Source of the DNA: an uncultured Selenomonadaceae bacterium
GTDB lineage: Bacteria > Bacillota > Negativicutes > Selenomonadales > Selenomonadaceae
DNA length: 64,000 bases
Direction of reading: 5' to 3'
Assembly: GCA_902778455.1 (NCBI GenBank)
Contig: CACYXR010000013.1
Coordinates: 1 to 64,000 of the forward strand
Part shown: in pieces, positions 1 to 8,356 of the stretch
Numbering within the stretch: position 1 is the first letter of the stretch
Layout of the letters: every line of letters begins with the position of its first letter
Program-made: the position numbers and the translations under genes
Notes under the pieces: generated by a model
Database searches by the model: none
The model's input: only the letters and a program-made list of their open reading frames with translations
What the model was told of the DNA's origin: nothing

Positions 1-99
1 CTCGAAGGCGTAGCATCGCTACGTCGAGAGGGATTTGACAACGACAGTCGGAAAAAGACCCGGCAGAGGCGCGGAGGGACTTATTCAGTGGTTCCTTAA
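1..99 (-). repeat. Inverted-repeat element, copy 1 (cut by window edge)
   Basis: The reverse complement of the 122-bp element at 14878-14999 matches these 99 bases with about three differences. The right end carries the terminal repeat (TTCAGTGGTTCCTTAA); the left terminal repeat lies outside the window. A small internal palindrome, CGTAGC-atc-GCTACG, is at 10-24. No coding capacity is visible, so this looks like a non-autonomous (MITE-like) element. Confidence 0.8.
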
Positions 100-121
100 T
101 GCATACTCCAAAAGAGAAAAC

Positions 122-153
122 AAAAAAGCGGCGATCGGAAATCCAATCGCCGC
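122..153 (-). terminator. Intrinsic terminator of the tRNA-Arg gene
   Basis: Read on the minus strand, an 8-bp perfect stem (GCGGCGAT/ATCGCCGC, 128-135 and 146-153) with a 10-base loop is followed by six T. It lies 15 bases beyond the tRNA CCA end. Confidence 0.85.
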
Positions 154-168
154 AAGACTCTTCAAAGA

Positions 169-243
169 TGGTGCGCTCGGCGGGAGTCGAACCCACGCTT
201 TCAGCTCCGGAGGCTAACGTCCTATCCACTGGACTACGAGCGC
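169..243 (-). tRNA. tRNA-Arg (anticodon CCG)
   Basis: On the minus strand a full cloverleaf can be drawn. The acceptor stem is GCGCTCG/CGAGCGC and the T-loop is GGTTCGACTCC. The anticodon stem TTAGC/GCTGA encloses the loop CTCCGGA, giving anticodon CCG, which reads the Arg codon CGG. The 3' CCA is encoded (169-171) after discriminator A (172). It has its own promoter and terminator and so is a single-gene unit. Confidence 0.95.
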
Positions 244-261
244 AAACAATCAGCGTGTGTA

Positions 262-291
262 ATTATAGCATGAATCTATCGGCTTGTCCAA
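262..291 (-). promoter_or_regulatory. Promoter of tRNA-Arg
   Basis: Minus strand TTGGAC (291-286), an 18-base spacer and TATAAT (267-262), ending 19 bases before the tRNA 5' end. It fits a housekeeping sigma factor promoter. Confidence 0.75.
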
Positions 292-400
292 TTTTGTTGG
301 ATTGTTTTTTATGCGGTGTTTATTATCGGTACTTCTTGGCAAAGCGCGGAGAAAGTGGTAAACTTTTGCGTGATTGTATTTATAATGAAGCTTTGGGAGT

Positions 401-790
401 GTGTCTTTGGTGTTTGAATTGGAAGTTAAGTGTACGTTTGACGCGGCGCATCGGGTGGAAGGGTATCCGGGGAAATGCGACCGCCTGCATGGGCATACTT
501 GGACAATTGCGGCGAAGATACAGGGGAAGGAACTGGACAGCCTGGGGATGCTTGTCGATTTCAAATTGCTGAACCAGGCGTTGAAGGACGTTGCGGCAAC
601 CCTTGACCATCAATGGTTGAATGAGCTTCCCGTGTTCGAGGGCAAGAATCCGACGGCGGAAAATATTGCGCAGTATGTGTATCGGACCATGGGAGCAAAT
701 GAAATATTCCGGCAGGGGAGAGTGCGCCTTGCCGAGGTACTGGTCTGGGAGTCCGCGCATTCAGCGGTACGGTATTTTGAGGAAACGTAA
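401..790 (+). CDS. queD: 6-carboxy-5,6,7,8-tetrahydropterin synthase (QueD)
   Basis: This enzyme converts 7,8-dihydroneopterin triphosphate to 6-carboxytetrahydropterin, the first committed step toward preQ0 and queuosine. The 129-residue protein shows the family zinc ligands H17, H30 and H32 (motif LHGH), the catalytic C26 and H70 (LDHQW), and a VWES motif near the end. The start is uncertain: GTG at 401 has GGGAG only two bases away, while GTG at 410 has better spacing (11). A TATAAT is at 381-386 with no clear -35 box. queE follows after 2 bases, so the two are co-transcribed. No preQ1 riboswitch is evident in the 157 bases upstream. queC and queF are not in the window. Confidence 0.93.
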   Translation: MSLVFELEVKCTFDAAHRVEGYPGKCDRLHGHTWTIAAKIQGKELDSLGMLVDFKLLNQALKDVAATLDHQWLNELPVFEGKNPTAENIAQYVYRTMGANEIFRQGRVRLAEVLVWESAHSAVRYFEET

Positions 791-792
791 GG

Positions 793-1524
793 ATGACGGA
801 CCATCTGATCGAGATTTTTTCCTCGGCGCAGGGCGAAGGGCCGTATATCGGCTGCCGTCAGGTTTTCGTTCGTTTTGAGGGATGCAATCTCAAATGCCGT
901 TATTGCGATACGGAGCACGCAATCGGAAGCCATCCTTTTTGCACAGTGGAAACGCTATGCTCGGAGGAGCCGGAGGTTTCCGCGCCCAATCCCGTTTCCG
1001 TTGCGGGGGCGGCAGGATATATCCGGCGTCTTTTAGATGCGGCGCCGCATCATTCGGTGAGTTTTACCGGCGGCGAGCCGCTTTTGCACGCCGATTTTAT
1101 CGCGGCGGTGGCGGAGCGGATTTCCGCGCGGTTTTTTCTGGAGACGAACGGAACGCTTGTCGACGAACTTAAAAAAGTGATTCCGTATGTCGATATTGTC
1201 AGTATGGATGTCAAGCCGCCCAGCGCGGCGGGGGAATCGCTTTGGGACCGTCATCGCGAGTTTTTGGCGACGGCGGCAGAAAAAGACGTTTATGTCAAGC
1301 TTGTGGTTACGGCGGATCTGACGGCGGAGGAGATGTCCGATACCTGTCGCCTGATTGCGGATGTACGGGAGGATATTCCTCTGATTTTGCAGCCGGTGAC
1401 GCCCAAGGGCGGATGTGTTCCGCCGAAAGCGGAGGCGCTTCTGCGAATGCAGGAGCAGGCGCTTTGCGTACTGCGCGACGTCCGATTGATTCCACAGGCG
1501 CATAACATGATGGGGATACGATGA
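793..1524 (+). CDS. queE: 7-carboxy-7-deazaguanine synthase (QueE)
   Basis: A radical SAM enzyme that rearranges 6-carboxytetrahydropterin to 7-carboxy-7-deazaguanine in queuosine synthesis. The N-terminus carries the QueE signature (IFSSAQGEGPYIG) and the iron-sulfur motif CX3CX2C at C31, C35 and C38, followed by the SAM-binding region FTGGEP. The protein is 243 residues, normal for the family. It starts directly behind queD and its TGA overlaps the next start by four bases. Confidence 0.95.
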   Translation: MTDHLIEIFSSAQGEGPYIGCRQVFVRFEGCNLKCRYCDTEHAIGSHPFCTVETLCSEEPEVSAPNPVSVAGAAGYIRRLLDAAPHHSVSFTGGEPLLHADFIAAVAERISARFFLETNGTLVDELKKVIPYVDIVSMDVKPPSAAGESLWDRHREFLATAAEKDVYVKLVVTADLTAEEMSDTCRLIADVREDIPLILQPVTPKGGCVPPKAEALLRMQEQALCVLRDVRLIPQAHNMMGIR

Positions 1525-3239
1525 ACGACGGGGGAGAGCCTAAGTCTATGGAGCAAAACGGCATAAAAAACGCTTCCCTTCGTTTGTGGGAAGCGATCGA
1601 GAAAACATTTGCCGAGCATACGGGTTTTCTTTTTTTGCTTTTTTTCTTCAATTATTTTACGATGGCGTGGTCGCTGGCGTTGAAGGGAGAGCTTGCTCTC
1701 TTGGTTTCCTGCGGTCTGGCGCTTTTCTTTTGTTTTGTGCTTTTGACGGCGGCGTTGCGCCGGTTTCTTTCCGATGCGTGGCTTTCACGTGTGAAAACGG
1801 CGTTTCTTGCCGTTTCGTTCCTGTTTTTCGTCGTGGAATCGTTTGTCATGCACACTTATCAGGCGTTGATTGGCGCGGGTATTGTCAATTCCGTGCTGGA
1901 GACGAACCGAAAGGAAGCCGTTGAGTTTTTGCAGATGTATGTGACTTGGCGGGAGCTGGCGGCGGTTTTCGCCGGGAGTGTCGTGATTCTCGGTGCATGG
2001 CGTTATCTGCGAAAATTCTCTCTTCCGGAAGCCGGAAAGCGTGCGCTCTGCAAAGGCCTGATGGCGGCGGGGCTGGTTTCGCTTGCTTATGTGCTGCCGT
2101 ATTACGCGGAATTTTTTGCCTGCAATTTGCTGCCTGTTGCCCGCATTGTCGGCGCGACGTCGTTGGCGATTGAAAATGCGATTGCCTATCATCGGCTGGC
2201 GGACGCTATCGACACGAAAATCGATCTTACGGAAAACAACAGCGAAATCAAAAATATCGTGTTTATTCTCGGCGAGTCGACGAATCGGAACCATATGCAT
2301 TTGTATGGGTATTATTTGCCCAATACGCCGTATCTCGACGAGCTGCAGGCGAAGGGCGAGATTGTCGCATACAGCGACGTGATCAGCCCGCATTCGACGA
2401 CGGTGGAGGTTTTGAGCGAGTTGTTCACGTTTTGCGATTACGAGTCGGAAAAGCCTTGGTATGAATACCATAATTTCATCGACGTGATGAATGCCGCCGG
2501 ATATCGGACGCATTGGCTGTCCAATCAGGAAAGCTCCGGCATGTGGGGCAACGTCGCCCAGCTTTACGCGAATCACAGTACAATGCACAAATTCACGCGT
2601 CTTCGGGATTCACTGGAGGATTCGGGTATTCTCGATGAGGAACTGTTCCCGATTTTGGACGAAGCGCTTACCGAGGCGTCGCCGGACAAGAATTTCTATG
2701 TGCTGCACTTGATGGGCGGACACGGGTTGTATTACAACCGTTATCCGTACTCGTTCCATAAGTTCAAGGCAGGGGATATCCGGCTCCAGATCGGCGAGCA
2801 TTTCCGGGAAATCGTGGCTCAGTACGACAATGCGCTATATTATAACGATTATATCGTAAGCGAGATCATCAAACGTTTCCGTGACAAGGAGGCGCTGGTG
2901 ATTTACGTGCCGGATCACGGCGAAGCGGTATATGATGAGGGCGGCAGTATCGCCGGGCATCTGGAGGAAAATCCGGACCGCCATATGATTGAGATTCCCG
3001 TGATTTTTTGGGCGTCAAAACAATTTCGGGATAAGTACCCGGAAAAATGGGAAGCCATCGAGGAAGCGGCTGATCGTCCGTATCGGACGGATGACATGAT
3101 CCATACGCTGATGGACCTGGCCGATATCAAGACTGCGGAATGGAATCCGGCAAAGAGCGTCATTAACGATGATTTCGACGCGTCCAGACCGCGCTTCTTC
3201 GGTGACGAAAACTACGACACGCAGATTCGCGGGAAATAA
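1521..3239 (+). CDS. Phosphoethanolamine transferase, EptA/CptA-type sulfatase fold
   Basis: A membrane enzyme of 572 residues expected to transfer phosphoethanolamine from phosphatidylethanolamine to an envelope glycolipid such as lipid A or LPS core. About five membrane segments span residues 35-205, followed by a periplasmic alkaline-phosphatase-fold domain. The catalytic motif GESTNRNHMHLYGY places the metal ligand E252 and nucleophile T254. Further metal ligands sit in PDHGEA near residue 460, and a histidine-containing GGHGLYY segment is also present. The start ATG overlaps queE by 4 bp; M10 (1548) is an alternative. The exact acceptor cannot be told from sequence. Its place behind queuosine genes has no obvious functional reason. 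Confidence 0.85.
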   Translation: MNDGGEPKSMEQNGIKNASLRLWEAIEKTFAEHTGFLFLLFFFNYFTMAWSLALKGELALLVSCGLALFFCFVLLTAALRRFLSDAWLSRVKTAFLAVSFLFFVVESFVMHTYQALIGAGIVNSVLETNRKEAVEFLQMYVTWRELAAVFAGSVVILGAWRYLRKFSLPEAGKRALCKGLMAAGLVSLAYVLPYYAEFFACNLLPVARIVGATSLAIENAIAYHRLADAIDTKIDLTENNSEIKNIVFILGESTNRNHMHLYGYYLPNTPYLDELQAKGEIVAYSDVISPHSTTVEVLSELFTFCDYESEKPWYEYHNFIDVMNAAGYRTHWLSNQESSGMWGNVAQLYANHSTMHKFTRLRDSLEDSGILDEELFPILDEALTEASPDKNFYVLHLMGGHGLYYNRYPYSFHKFKAGDIRLQIGEHFREIVAQYDNALYYNDYIVSEIIKRFRDKEALVIYVPDHGEAVYDEGGSIAGHLEENPDRHMIEIPVIFWASKQFRDKYPEKWEAIEEAADRPYRTDDMIHTLMDLADIKTAEWNPAKSVINDDFDASRPRFFGDENYDTQIRGK

Positions 3240-3251
3240 TATAAGGGATAA

Positions 3252-4049
3252 TTATTCCTTCATAAAATGTTCGTAGCTTTCCCGCATTTCCTGCCGGCTC
3301 TTGGCGGCGGGCCACAGGCGGTTCATTTCGCTTGTACCGTTTTCGCCGCTTTTCCGCAGGGCGGCGGCCAGATGGTCGTAAATCAGCGGATTATTATCGG
3401 TCAGGTCGGCTACGAGCCGCTTGACTGTTTCCCGCTTCGTTTTTCCGTTGATGGGGCAGGGGGATTTGACCGGCTGCATTCCGTGATATTGAATTGCTTC
3501 GATGATTTCCCGCTCCCGAAGGAAGATAAGGGGGCGGATTACGGTCAGGTTGCTGCGGTCAAGGTATGTTTTCGGCTGGAAGGTGCCAATCTGCCCGGAG
3601 TACAGAAGATTCAGGAGCAATGTTTCCACGGCGTCGTCGTTATGGTGCGCATAGGCCACTTTGTTGCATTGATGCTCGCTGGCGTAACGGTTGATTGCTC
3701 CGCGTCGGAAAAAGGCGCAGGTGAAGCAGGGCGCGTTTTTCGGCTCGCTTCGGATGACGCCGGCGATATCGACTTTGTGGATCTCATGAGGAATTCTTAG
3801 CGACGCGCAGAAGAGGGAAAGTTCTTTCGTGTCGAAGGCATTGTCGAACATCGGGTCGATGGTCAGCGCGCGCAGGGAAAATTTTTGCTTTGTTCGTTCG
3901 CGCATCATTGCCAGCGCGTATGTTAAAAGCAGGCTGTCCTTGCCTCCGGATAGTCCAATCAGGATTTGGTCGCCTCGCTCGATCATTTCAAATTCAACGA
4001 TGGCGCGCATGATTTTGCTGAAATACGATTGCGGCAGATGAAATTGCAT
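3252..4049 (-). CDS. ttcA: TtcA-family tRNA 2-thiolation protein
   Basis: A PP-loop ATPase predicted to thiolate tRNA (2-thiocytidine at position 32 in the E. coli paralogue). The 265-residue protein has the PP-loop SGGKDS at 34-39 and the central CFTC pair (C108, C111) that holds the iron-sulfur cluster together with a third cysteine, C198, in the SPCPI segment. TtcA relatives are diverse, so the exact tRNA position is inferred. It is convergent with the preceding gene and divergent from cbiD. Confidence 0.8.
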   Translation of the reverse strand: MQFHLPQSYFSKIMRAIVEFEMIERGDQILIGLSGGKDSLLLTYALAMMRERTKQKFSLRALTIDPMFDNAFDTKELSLFCASLRIPHEIHKVDIAGVIRSEPKNAPCFTCAFFRRGAINRYASEHQCNKVAYAHHNDDAVETLLLNLLYSGQIGTFQPKTYLDRSNLTVIRPLIFLREREIIEAIQYHGMQPVKSPCPINGKTKRETVKRLVADLTDNNPLIYDHLAAALRKSGENGTSEMNRLWPAAKSRQEMRESYEHFMKE

Positions 4050-4099
4050 TTAGGACACTTCCTTTTCTGTCTTTCCATTATATCCCATATAGAAAAAAG

Positions 4100-4127
4100 T
4101 TGTTAGTTGAAAAAGTTGTGTTATAAT
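4100..4127 (+). promoter_or_regulatory. Promoter of the cbi operon
   Basis: TTGTTA (4100-4105), 16-base spacer, TATAAT (4122-4127). The leader to the cbiD start is about 75 bases, AT-rich, and shows no cobalamin-riboswitch core. Confidence 0.7.
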
Positions 4128-4207
4128 ATAAAAGTGCCAAAAAATGAATTATAGGGCTTAAAATAATATAATTTTTTGTTGCACTGTCTTATTAAGGAAG
4201 GGTTGCG

Positions 4208-5308
4208 TTGGGAAAGGAACTGCGTGGGGGATACACAACCGGCGCCTGTATGGCGGCTGGGGTCAAAGCCGCGCTTTTGTACCGCGCGGGCGAATACTGT
4301 GAACGGTTGACATTGGCCGCATTGGACGGCACAATGCTGGAGATTCCCGTCAAGGAAGTCCGGGAAACGGAGGATGGGATTCGTGCGGAGATTGTCAAGG
4401 ACGCGGGGGACGACCCCGACATCACGAACGGCGCGTCGGTGTTCACGACAATCCGGGACCTTCCCGAAGGCAGCGGCATCGTGTTCCGCGCGGGCGAGGG
4501 AATCGGCACGGTGACGAAGGCGGGGCTTTCGCTTCCCGTAGGCAGTCCGGCTATTAACCCGGGGCCTCGGCGATTGACAGAAAATGTAGTTCATGAGCTT
4601 TTGGGCGATGACGCGTCGCTCGAAGTTACGGTTTCGATTCCGGCGGGCGTGCAGCTCGCTCAGAAGACATTGAATCCTATCTTGGGCGTTGTCGGCGGCA
4701 TTTCCGTAATCGGTACGACCGGGGTGCTTCGTCCTATGTCGGAGGAAGGCTTCAAAAATTCGCTGTTGCCGCAAATTGACGTCGCGAAAGCGGCGGGTTA
4801 CGATACGCAGATTTTCGTGCCCGGAAAGATCGGCGAGAATATCGCTGTGAAGTTTGGGCTGCCCCAAGAGGCGATTGTGCAGACCAGCAATTTCATCGGC
4901 TTCATGCTGGACGCGGCGGCGGAGAAAAAGCTGAAACGGGTGTTGTTGTTCGGACATCTCGGCAAGCTGGCGAAGGTGGCGGCAGGCGTTTTCCATACCC
5001 ACAACCGTGTCGGCGACGGTCGTCTGGAAGCGATGGCAGCTTATGCGGCAGCGGAAGGATTGCCGGCGGAAGGCGTTCGGCGCGTTCTAGCGGCGACGAC
5101 GACTGAGGATGCGATGCCGGTGATTGAGGAATACGGCTTGACAAAGGTTTATGATATTTTGGCAGAGCGCGCGTCGCTTCGATCGGAGCGCCATGTATTC
5201 GGCGAGCTGACGGTGGGCACGGTGATGGTGACGCTGAAAGGTGAGCTTCTCGGCATGGACGGTCATGCACGGGAGATTGGAAGGGATTTTCATTGGAGCA
5301 TAAAATAA
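4208..5308 (+). CDS. cbiD: Cobalt-precorrin-5B C1-methyltransferase (CbiD)
   Basis: CbiD methylates C1 of cobalt-precorrin-5B with S-adenosylmethionine in the anaerobic corrin pathway. The 366-residue protein opens with the family signature LRGGYTTGACMAAG and contains the NPGPRR and TTGVLRPMS segments typical of CbiD. The start is a TTG preceded by AAGGAAGGG (4195-4203). It is the first gene of a ten-gene unit running to 12429, and its end overlaps cbiE by 16 bp. Confidence 0.96.
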   Translation: MGKELRGGYTTGACMAAGVKAALLYRAGEYCERLTLAALDGTMLEIPVKEVRETEDGIRAEIVKDAGDDPDITNGASVFTTIRDLPEGSGIVFRAGEGIGTVTKAGLSLPVGSPAINPGPRRLTENVVHELLGDDASLEVTVSIPAGVQLAQKTLNPILGVVGGISVIGTTGVLRPMSEEGFKNSLLPQIDVAKAAGYDTQIFVPGKIGENIAVKFGLPQEAIVQTSNFIGFMLDAAAEKKLKRVLLFGHLGKLAKVAAGVFHTHNRVGDGRLEAMAAYAAAEGLPAEGVRRVLAATTTEDAMPVIEEYGLTKVYDILAERASLRSERHVFGELTVGTVMVTLKGELLGMDGHAREIGRDFHWSIK

Positions 5309-5919
5309 TCGTGGCGGGTATCGGACCGGGACACCCCGACTATGTTTTGCCCGCCGCGCTCCGTGTGATTCGGGAAGCGAAGGTGCTGGTCGGCGGCAGC
5401 CGCGCCCTTTCGGATTTCGCGGGCGAAGGGCAGCGGACCATGACAATCCGCGGCGACATTCCGGCGGTGCTGGCGTTTATCCGAGAGGCGCTGTCGGAAA
5501 GCAGTGTGGTCGTGATGGTTTCAGGGGATCCCGGCTATTATTCGCTGCTTGACGCGCTCAGACGCGAATTTGACGAGGATTGCCTTTCCGTGATTCCGGG
5601 AATCAGCTCCGTGCAGTTCGCTTTTGCGCGGCTTGCGCTTCCGTGGCATGACGCGAGTCTTTTGAGCTTCCACGGCAGGCGGCCTTCCGATGCGGAGCTG
5701 GCTTATGCCCCGGGGCGTATCATTGGTATGCTGACCGATACGAAAAACAGTTCCCGAACAATCCCTGAACTTTTGATAGAAATGGGCTGGCCGGAAGACG
5801 CACAAGCAGCGATTTGCTCGCGCCTTTCCTATGAGGATGAGCGTATCGTCAGGACGACGCTGGCCGGGGCAGTTACGGAAAAAGAAGAGACGCATTGCGT
5901 GATGGTGGTGATAGGCTGA
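5293..5919 (+). CDS. cbiE: Cobalt-precorrin-7 C5-methyltransferase (CbiE)
   Basis: A tetrapyrrole methylase that adds the C5 methyl; with CbiT it makes up what CobL does as one protein in aerobic organisms. The 208-residue protein has the N-terminal IVAGIGPGHPDY glycine motif and the MVSGDPGYYS segment of the SAM-binding site. The TTG start lies inside the end of cbiD, with GGAAGGG (5279-5285) as a plausible ribosome site. cbiE and cbiT are separate here, overlapping by one base. Confidence 0.93.
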   Translation: MEHKIIVAGIGPGHPDYVLPAALRVIREAKVLVGGSRALSDFAGEGQRTMTIRGDIPAVLAFIREALSESSVVVMVSGDPGYYSLLDALRREFDEDCLSVIPGISSVQFAFARLALPWHDASLLSFHGRRPSDAELAYAPGRIIGMLTDTKNSSRTIPELLIEMGWPEDAQAAICSRLSYEDERIVRTTLAGAVTEKEETHCVMVVIG

Positions 5920-6497
5920 TGGCCGGGCTGGGTATTGAGGACGAAGCGTTTATTCGCGGCAAGGTGCCGATGACAAAGCAGGAAATCCGCGTATTGACGA
6001 TGGTAAAGGCGCGAATTTCCCCGACGGACGTCGTATGGGACGTGGGCGCGGGCACCGGTTCGATGTCGGTGGAGGCGGCGTTGCTGGCAAATCACGGCCA
6101 GGTTTATGCAATAGAGCGAAATTCCGAAGGCGTCTCGTTGATTGAAAAGAACAAGGAAAAATTCGGCGTCAGGAATCTGACGGTTGTCGAAGGGGAAGCG
6201 CCGGACGCTTTGAAAGGGCTTCCCGATTGCAATGCCGTTATTATCGGCGGAAGCGGCAGCCATTTATCCGATATAATCGACGAAATATCCGCCCGACTAA
6301 AAAAAGGCGGGCGTGTCGTGATTAACTGCATCACAATCCAGACCTTGGCATCAGCTCTCGATTATCTGCGGACGCACGAAGGGGATTTTTCCTATGAGGC
6401 GATACAGGTGCAGATCAACCGCCTGCAGGCGGTGGGCGCCTACGATATGGCAAAGGCGATCAACCCGATTTACATTGTGACGGGAGAAAAGAAATAA
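5919..6497 (+). CDS. cbiT: Cobalt-precorrin-6B C15-methyltransferase, decarboxylating (CbiT)
   Basis: CbiT methylates C15 and removes the acetate carboxylate at C12. The 192-residue protein is a Rossmann-type methyltransferase with the SAM-binding motif WDVGAGTGSMSVEAA and the early segment GKVPMTKQEIR typical of CbiT. The ATG at 5919 overlaps the TGA of cbiE (TGATG), which favours it over the in-frame ATG at 5895. A 42-base gap with AGGGGGAAAA precedes cbiF. Confidence 0.95.
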   Translation: MAGLGIEDEAFIRGKVPMTKQEIRVLTMVKARISPTDVVWDVGAGTGSMSVEAALLANHGQVYAIERNSEGVSLIEKNKEKFGVRNLTVVEGEAPDALKGLPDCNAVIIGGSGSHLSDIIDEISARLKKGGRVVINCITIQTLASALDYLRTHEGDFSYEAIQVQINRLQAVGAYDMAKAINPIYIVTGEKK

Positions 6498-6539
6498 CCA
6501 TTTATATATCAGGAAATATATTTAGGGGGAAAACAGAGA

Positions 6540-7298
6540 ATGCAGGTATTTATTGTCGGCGCGGGGCCCGGAGATCCCGAACTCATCACGGTCAAGGGGC
6601 AGCGGCTTCTCAAGGAGGCGGACGTCATCATTTACGCGGGCTCGCTTGTCAATCCCGACGTGCTGAAGGTCGCCAGGAAAGACGCGGAGATTTACAATTC
6701 CGCTACAATGACGCTGCCGGAGGTCATCGACAAGATCACCGAGTCCGTGGAAAAGGGAAAAATGGTGGTACGCCTGCATACCGGCGATCCGGCGATTTAC
6801 GGCGCGATACAGGAGCAGATGGACGAGCTTAAAAAACGTAATATCGAGTTTGAGGTCGTGCCCGGCGTCAGTTCGTTCCTTGCGACGGCGGCGGCGCTGA
6901 AGCAGGAATACACGCTGCCAGACATTTCCCAGACAATCATCATTACCCGGGACGAAGGCAGGACACCGGTGCCGAAGCGGGAGAGCCTGAAGAGCCTCGC
7001 AGCGCATCAGGCCACGATGTGCATATTCCTCAGCGTCCACATGATCGAGGACGTTGTCAGGGAACTGATTGCGGGCGGTTACGACAAGACGACGCCGATT
7101 GCCATCGTGCACAAGGCGACCTGGCCGGATCAGAAGGTGATTCGTGCGACGCTGGAAACTATCGCCGATAAGGTGAAGGCGGAAAATATCACGCGAACGG
7201 CAATGATCGTTGTCGGCCGCTGCCTTGAGACCGACTATTCGCTGTCGCGGCTATACGCGCCGGAATTCAGTCATATGTTCCGCGCCGCTTCCAAATGA
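6540..7298 (+). CDS. cbiF: Cobalt-precorrin-4 C11-methyltransferase (CbiF)
   Basis: Adds the C11 methyl group to the contracted ring. The 252-residue protein starts with VFIVGAGPGDPELITVKG and has the RLHTGDPAIYGAIQEQM motif, both hallmarks of the CbiF/CobM tetrapyrrole methylases. The end overlaps cbiG by four bases (ATGA). Confidence 0.96.
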   Translation: MQVFIVGAGPGDPELITVKGQRLLKEADVIIYAGSLVNPDVLKVARKDAEIYNSATMTLPEVIDKITESVEKGKMVVRLHTGDPAIYGAIQEQMDELKKRNIEFEVVPGVSSFLATAAALKQEYTLPDISQTIIITRDEGRTPVPKRESLKSLAAHQATMCIFLSVHMIEDVVRELIAGGYDKTTPIAIVHKATWPDQKVIRATLETIADKVKAENITRTAMIVVGRCLETDYSLSRLYAPEFSHMFRAASK

Positions 7299-8356
7299 GA
7301 TGCGCCGTTTTTGCCGCGACGCGTCGCGGTGTTGGATCGGCGATTCGACTGAAAGACGGTCTCGCATCCGACGCCGTCGATATTTTCTTGAAGGACGGGC
7401 GGGAAGCGGAGGTTCCGGCGAAGCGATTTTCCAAGCTTGCCGACGCCGTGGCGGAAGCCTTCCGACAATATGACGCTCTGATTTTTTTCATGGCGGCGGG
7501 TATTGCCGTGCGCATGATTGCGCCGCATCTCAAAAGTAAATTGACCGATCCTGCGGTGCTGGTGGCCGACGAGCGGGGCGGGCATATCATCAGCCTGCTT
7601 TCGGGGCATGTGGGTGGAGGAAACGGCTTGACGCGGCGGGTGGCCGACTGTCTCGGAGGGATTCCGATTATTACGACGGCGACAGACGTCAATGGCTTGA
7701 CTTCGCCTGACGCTTTGGCGGCAGAACTCGGCTTGCGCCCCGTGCCGAAGCCGATGATCCAGGAGATAAGCGGTGCTCTCCTGGAAGGGAAAGACGTGTT
7801 GTACGCCATTGATGAACAGCTTCCGCGGCATGATTTTTTCGAAAGCGCACTTTCCAAGAGAGGTATTCCCGTCGCACGAATATCTGCATCGGATGCGCTG
7901 GCGGCGAAAGGACGCACAGTGTTCATTACAGCCGATGAATCGCTGCGCTCGGAGCAGCTGCTTTGTCTCGTGCCTCGACGACTGATTGCAGGTATGGGAT
8001 GTCGCCGCGGAGTACCGAAGGACGTGCTTAAGGCGGCGCTTTCAGATGCCTGCGCACGGATTGGGCAAGAGATTTCGGCGGTTTCGATAATTGCCAGCGC
8101 GGCGGTCAAAAAGGACGAGGCGGGGCTCTTGGCTTTGGCGGCGGAGCTCGGCGCCGAGGCGCGTTTTTTTGAAACAGCAGATTTGCAACAAAAGATTGAA
8201 GCATACGGGCTTGAAGAGTCCGAGTTCGTTCGGCGGCAGATTGGCGCGGGGAACGTCTCGGAGGCGGCGGCACTTTGCTGTGTGGAGCAGGGCAGGATTG
8301 CGCTGCCGAAAACAAAATGGGAGAAAGCGACGGTGGCATTGGTATGGGAAAAATAA
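7295..8356 (+). CDS. cbiG: Cobalt-precorrin-5A hydrolase (CbiG)
   Basis: CbiG opens the delta-lactone of cobalt-precorrin-5A and releases the extruded C20 fragment as acetaldehyde, a step unique to the anaerobic route. The 353-residue protein has the N-terminal domain with MAAGIAVRMIAPHL and LSGHVGGGNGLTRRVA, then the C-terminal domain with GMGCRRG and the final GNVSEAAAL segment. Gene order F-G-H with overlaps on both sides is typical of cbi operons. Confidence 0.95.
   Translation: MRCAVFAATRRGVGSAIRLKDGLASDAVDIFLKDGREAEVPAKRFSKLADAVAEAFRQYDALIFFMAAGIAVRMIAPHLKSKLTDPAVLVADERGGHIISLLSGHVGGGNGLTRRVADCLGGIPIITTATDVNGLTSPDALAAELGLRPVPKPMIQEISGALLEGKDVLYAIDEQLPRHDFFESALSKRGIPVARISASDALAAKGRTVFITADESLRSEQLLCLVPRRLIAGMGCRRGVPKDVLKAALSDACARIGQEISAVSIIASAAVKKDEAGLLALAAELGAEARFFETADLQQKIEAYGLEESEFVRRQIGAGNVSEAAALCCVEQGRIALPKTKWEKATVALVWEK

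Noticed and set aside
244..400. PreQ1 riboswitch before queD
   Set aside because: No C-rich pseudoknot aptamer pattern was found; the small TCCAA/TTGGA hairpin near 287-300 overlaps the tRNA-Arg promoter of the other strand.
4128..4207. Cobalamin riboswitch before cbiD
   Set aside because: The leader is about 75 bases, far shorter than the ~200-base aptamer, and no B12-box-like segment is visible.
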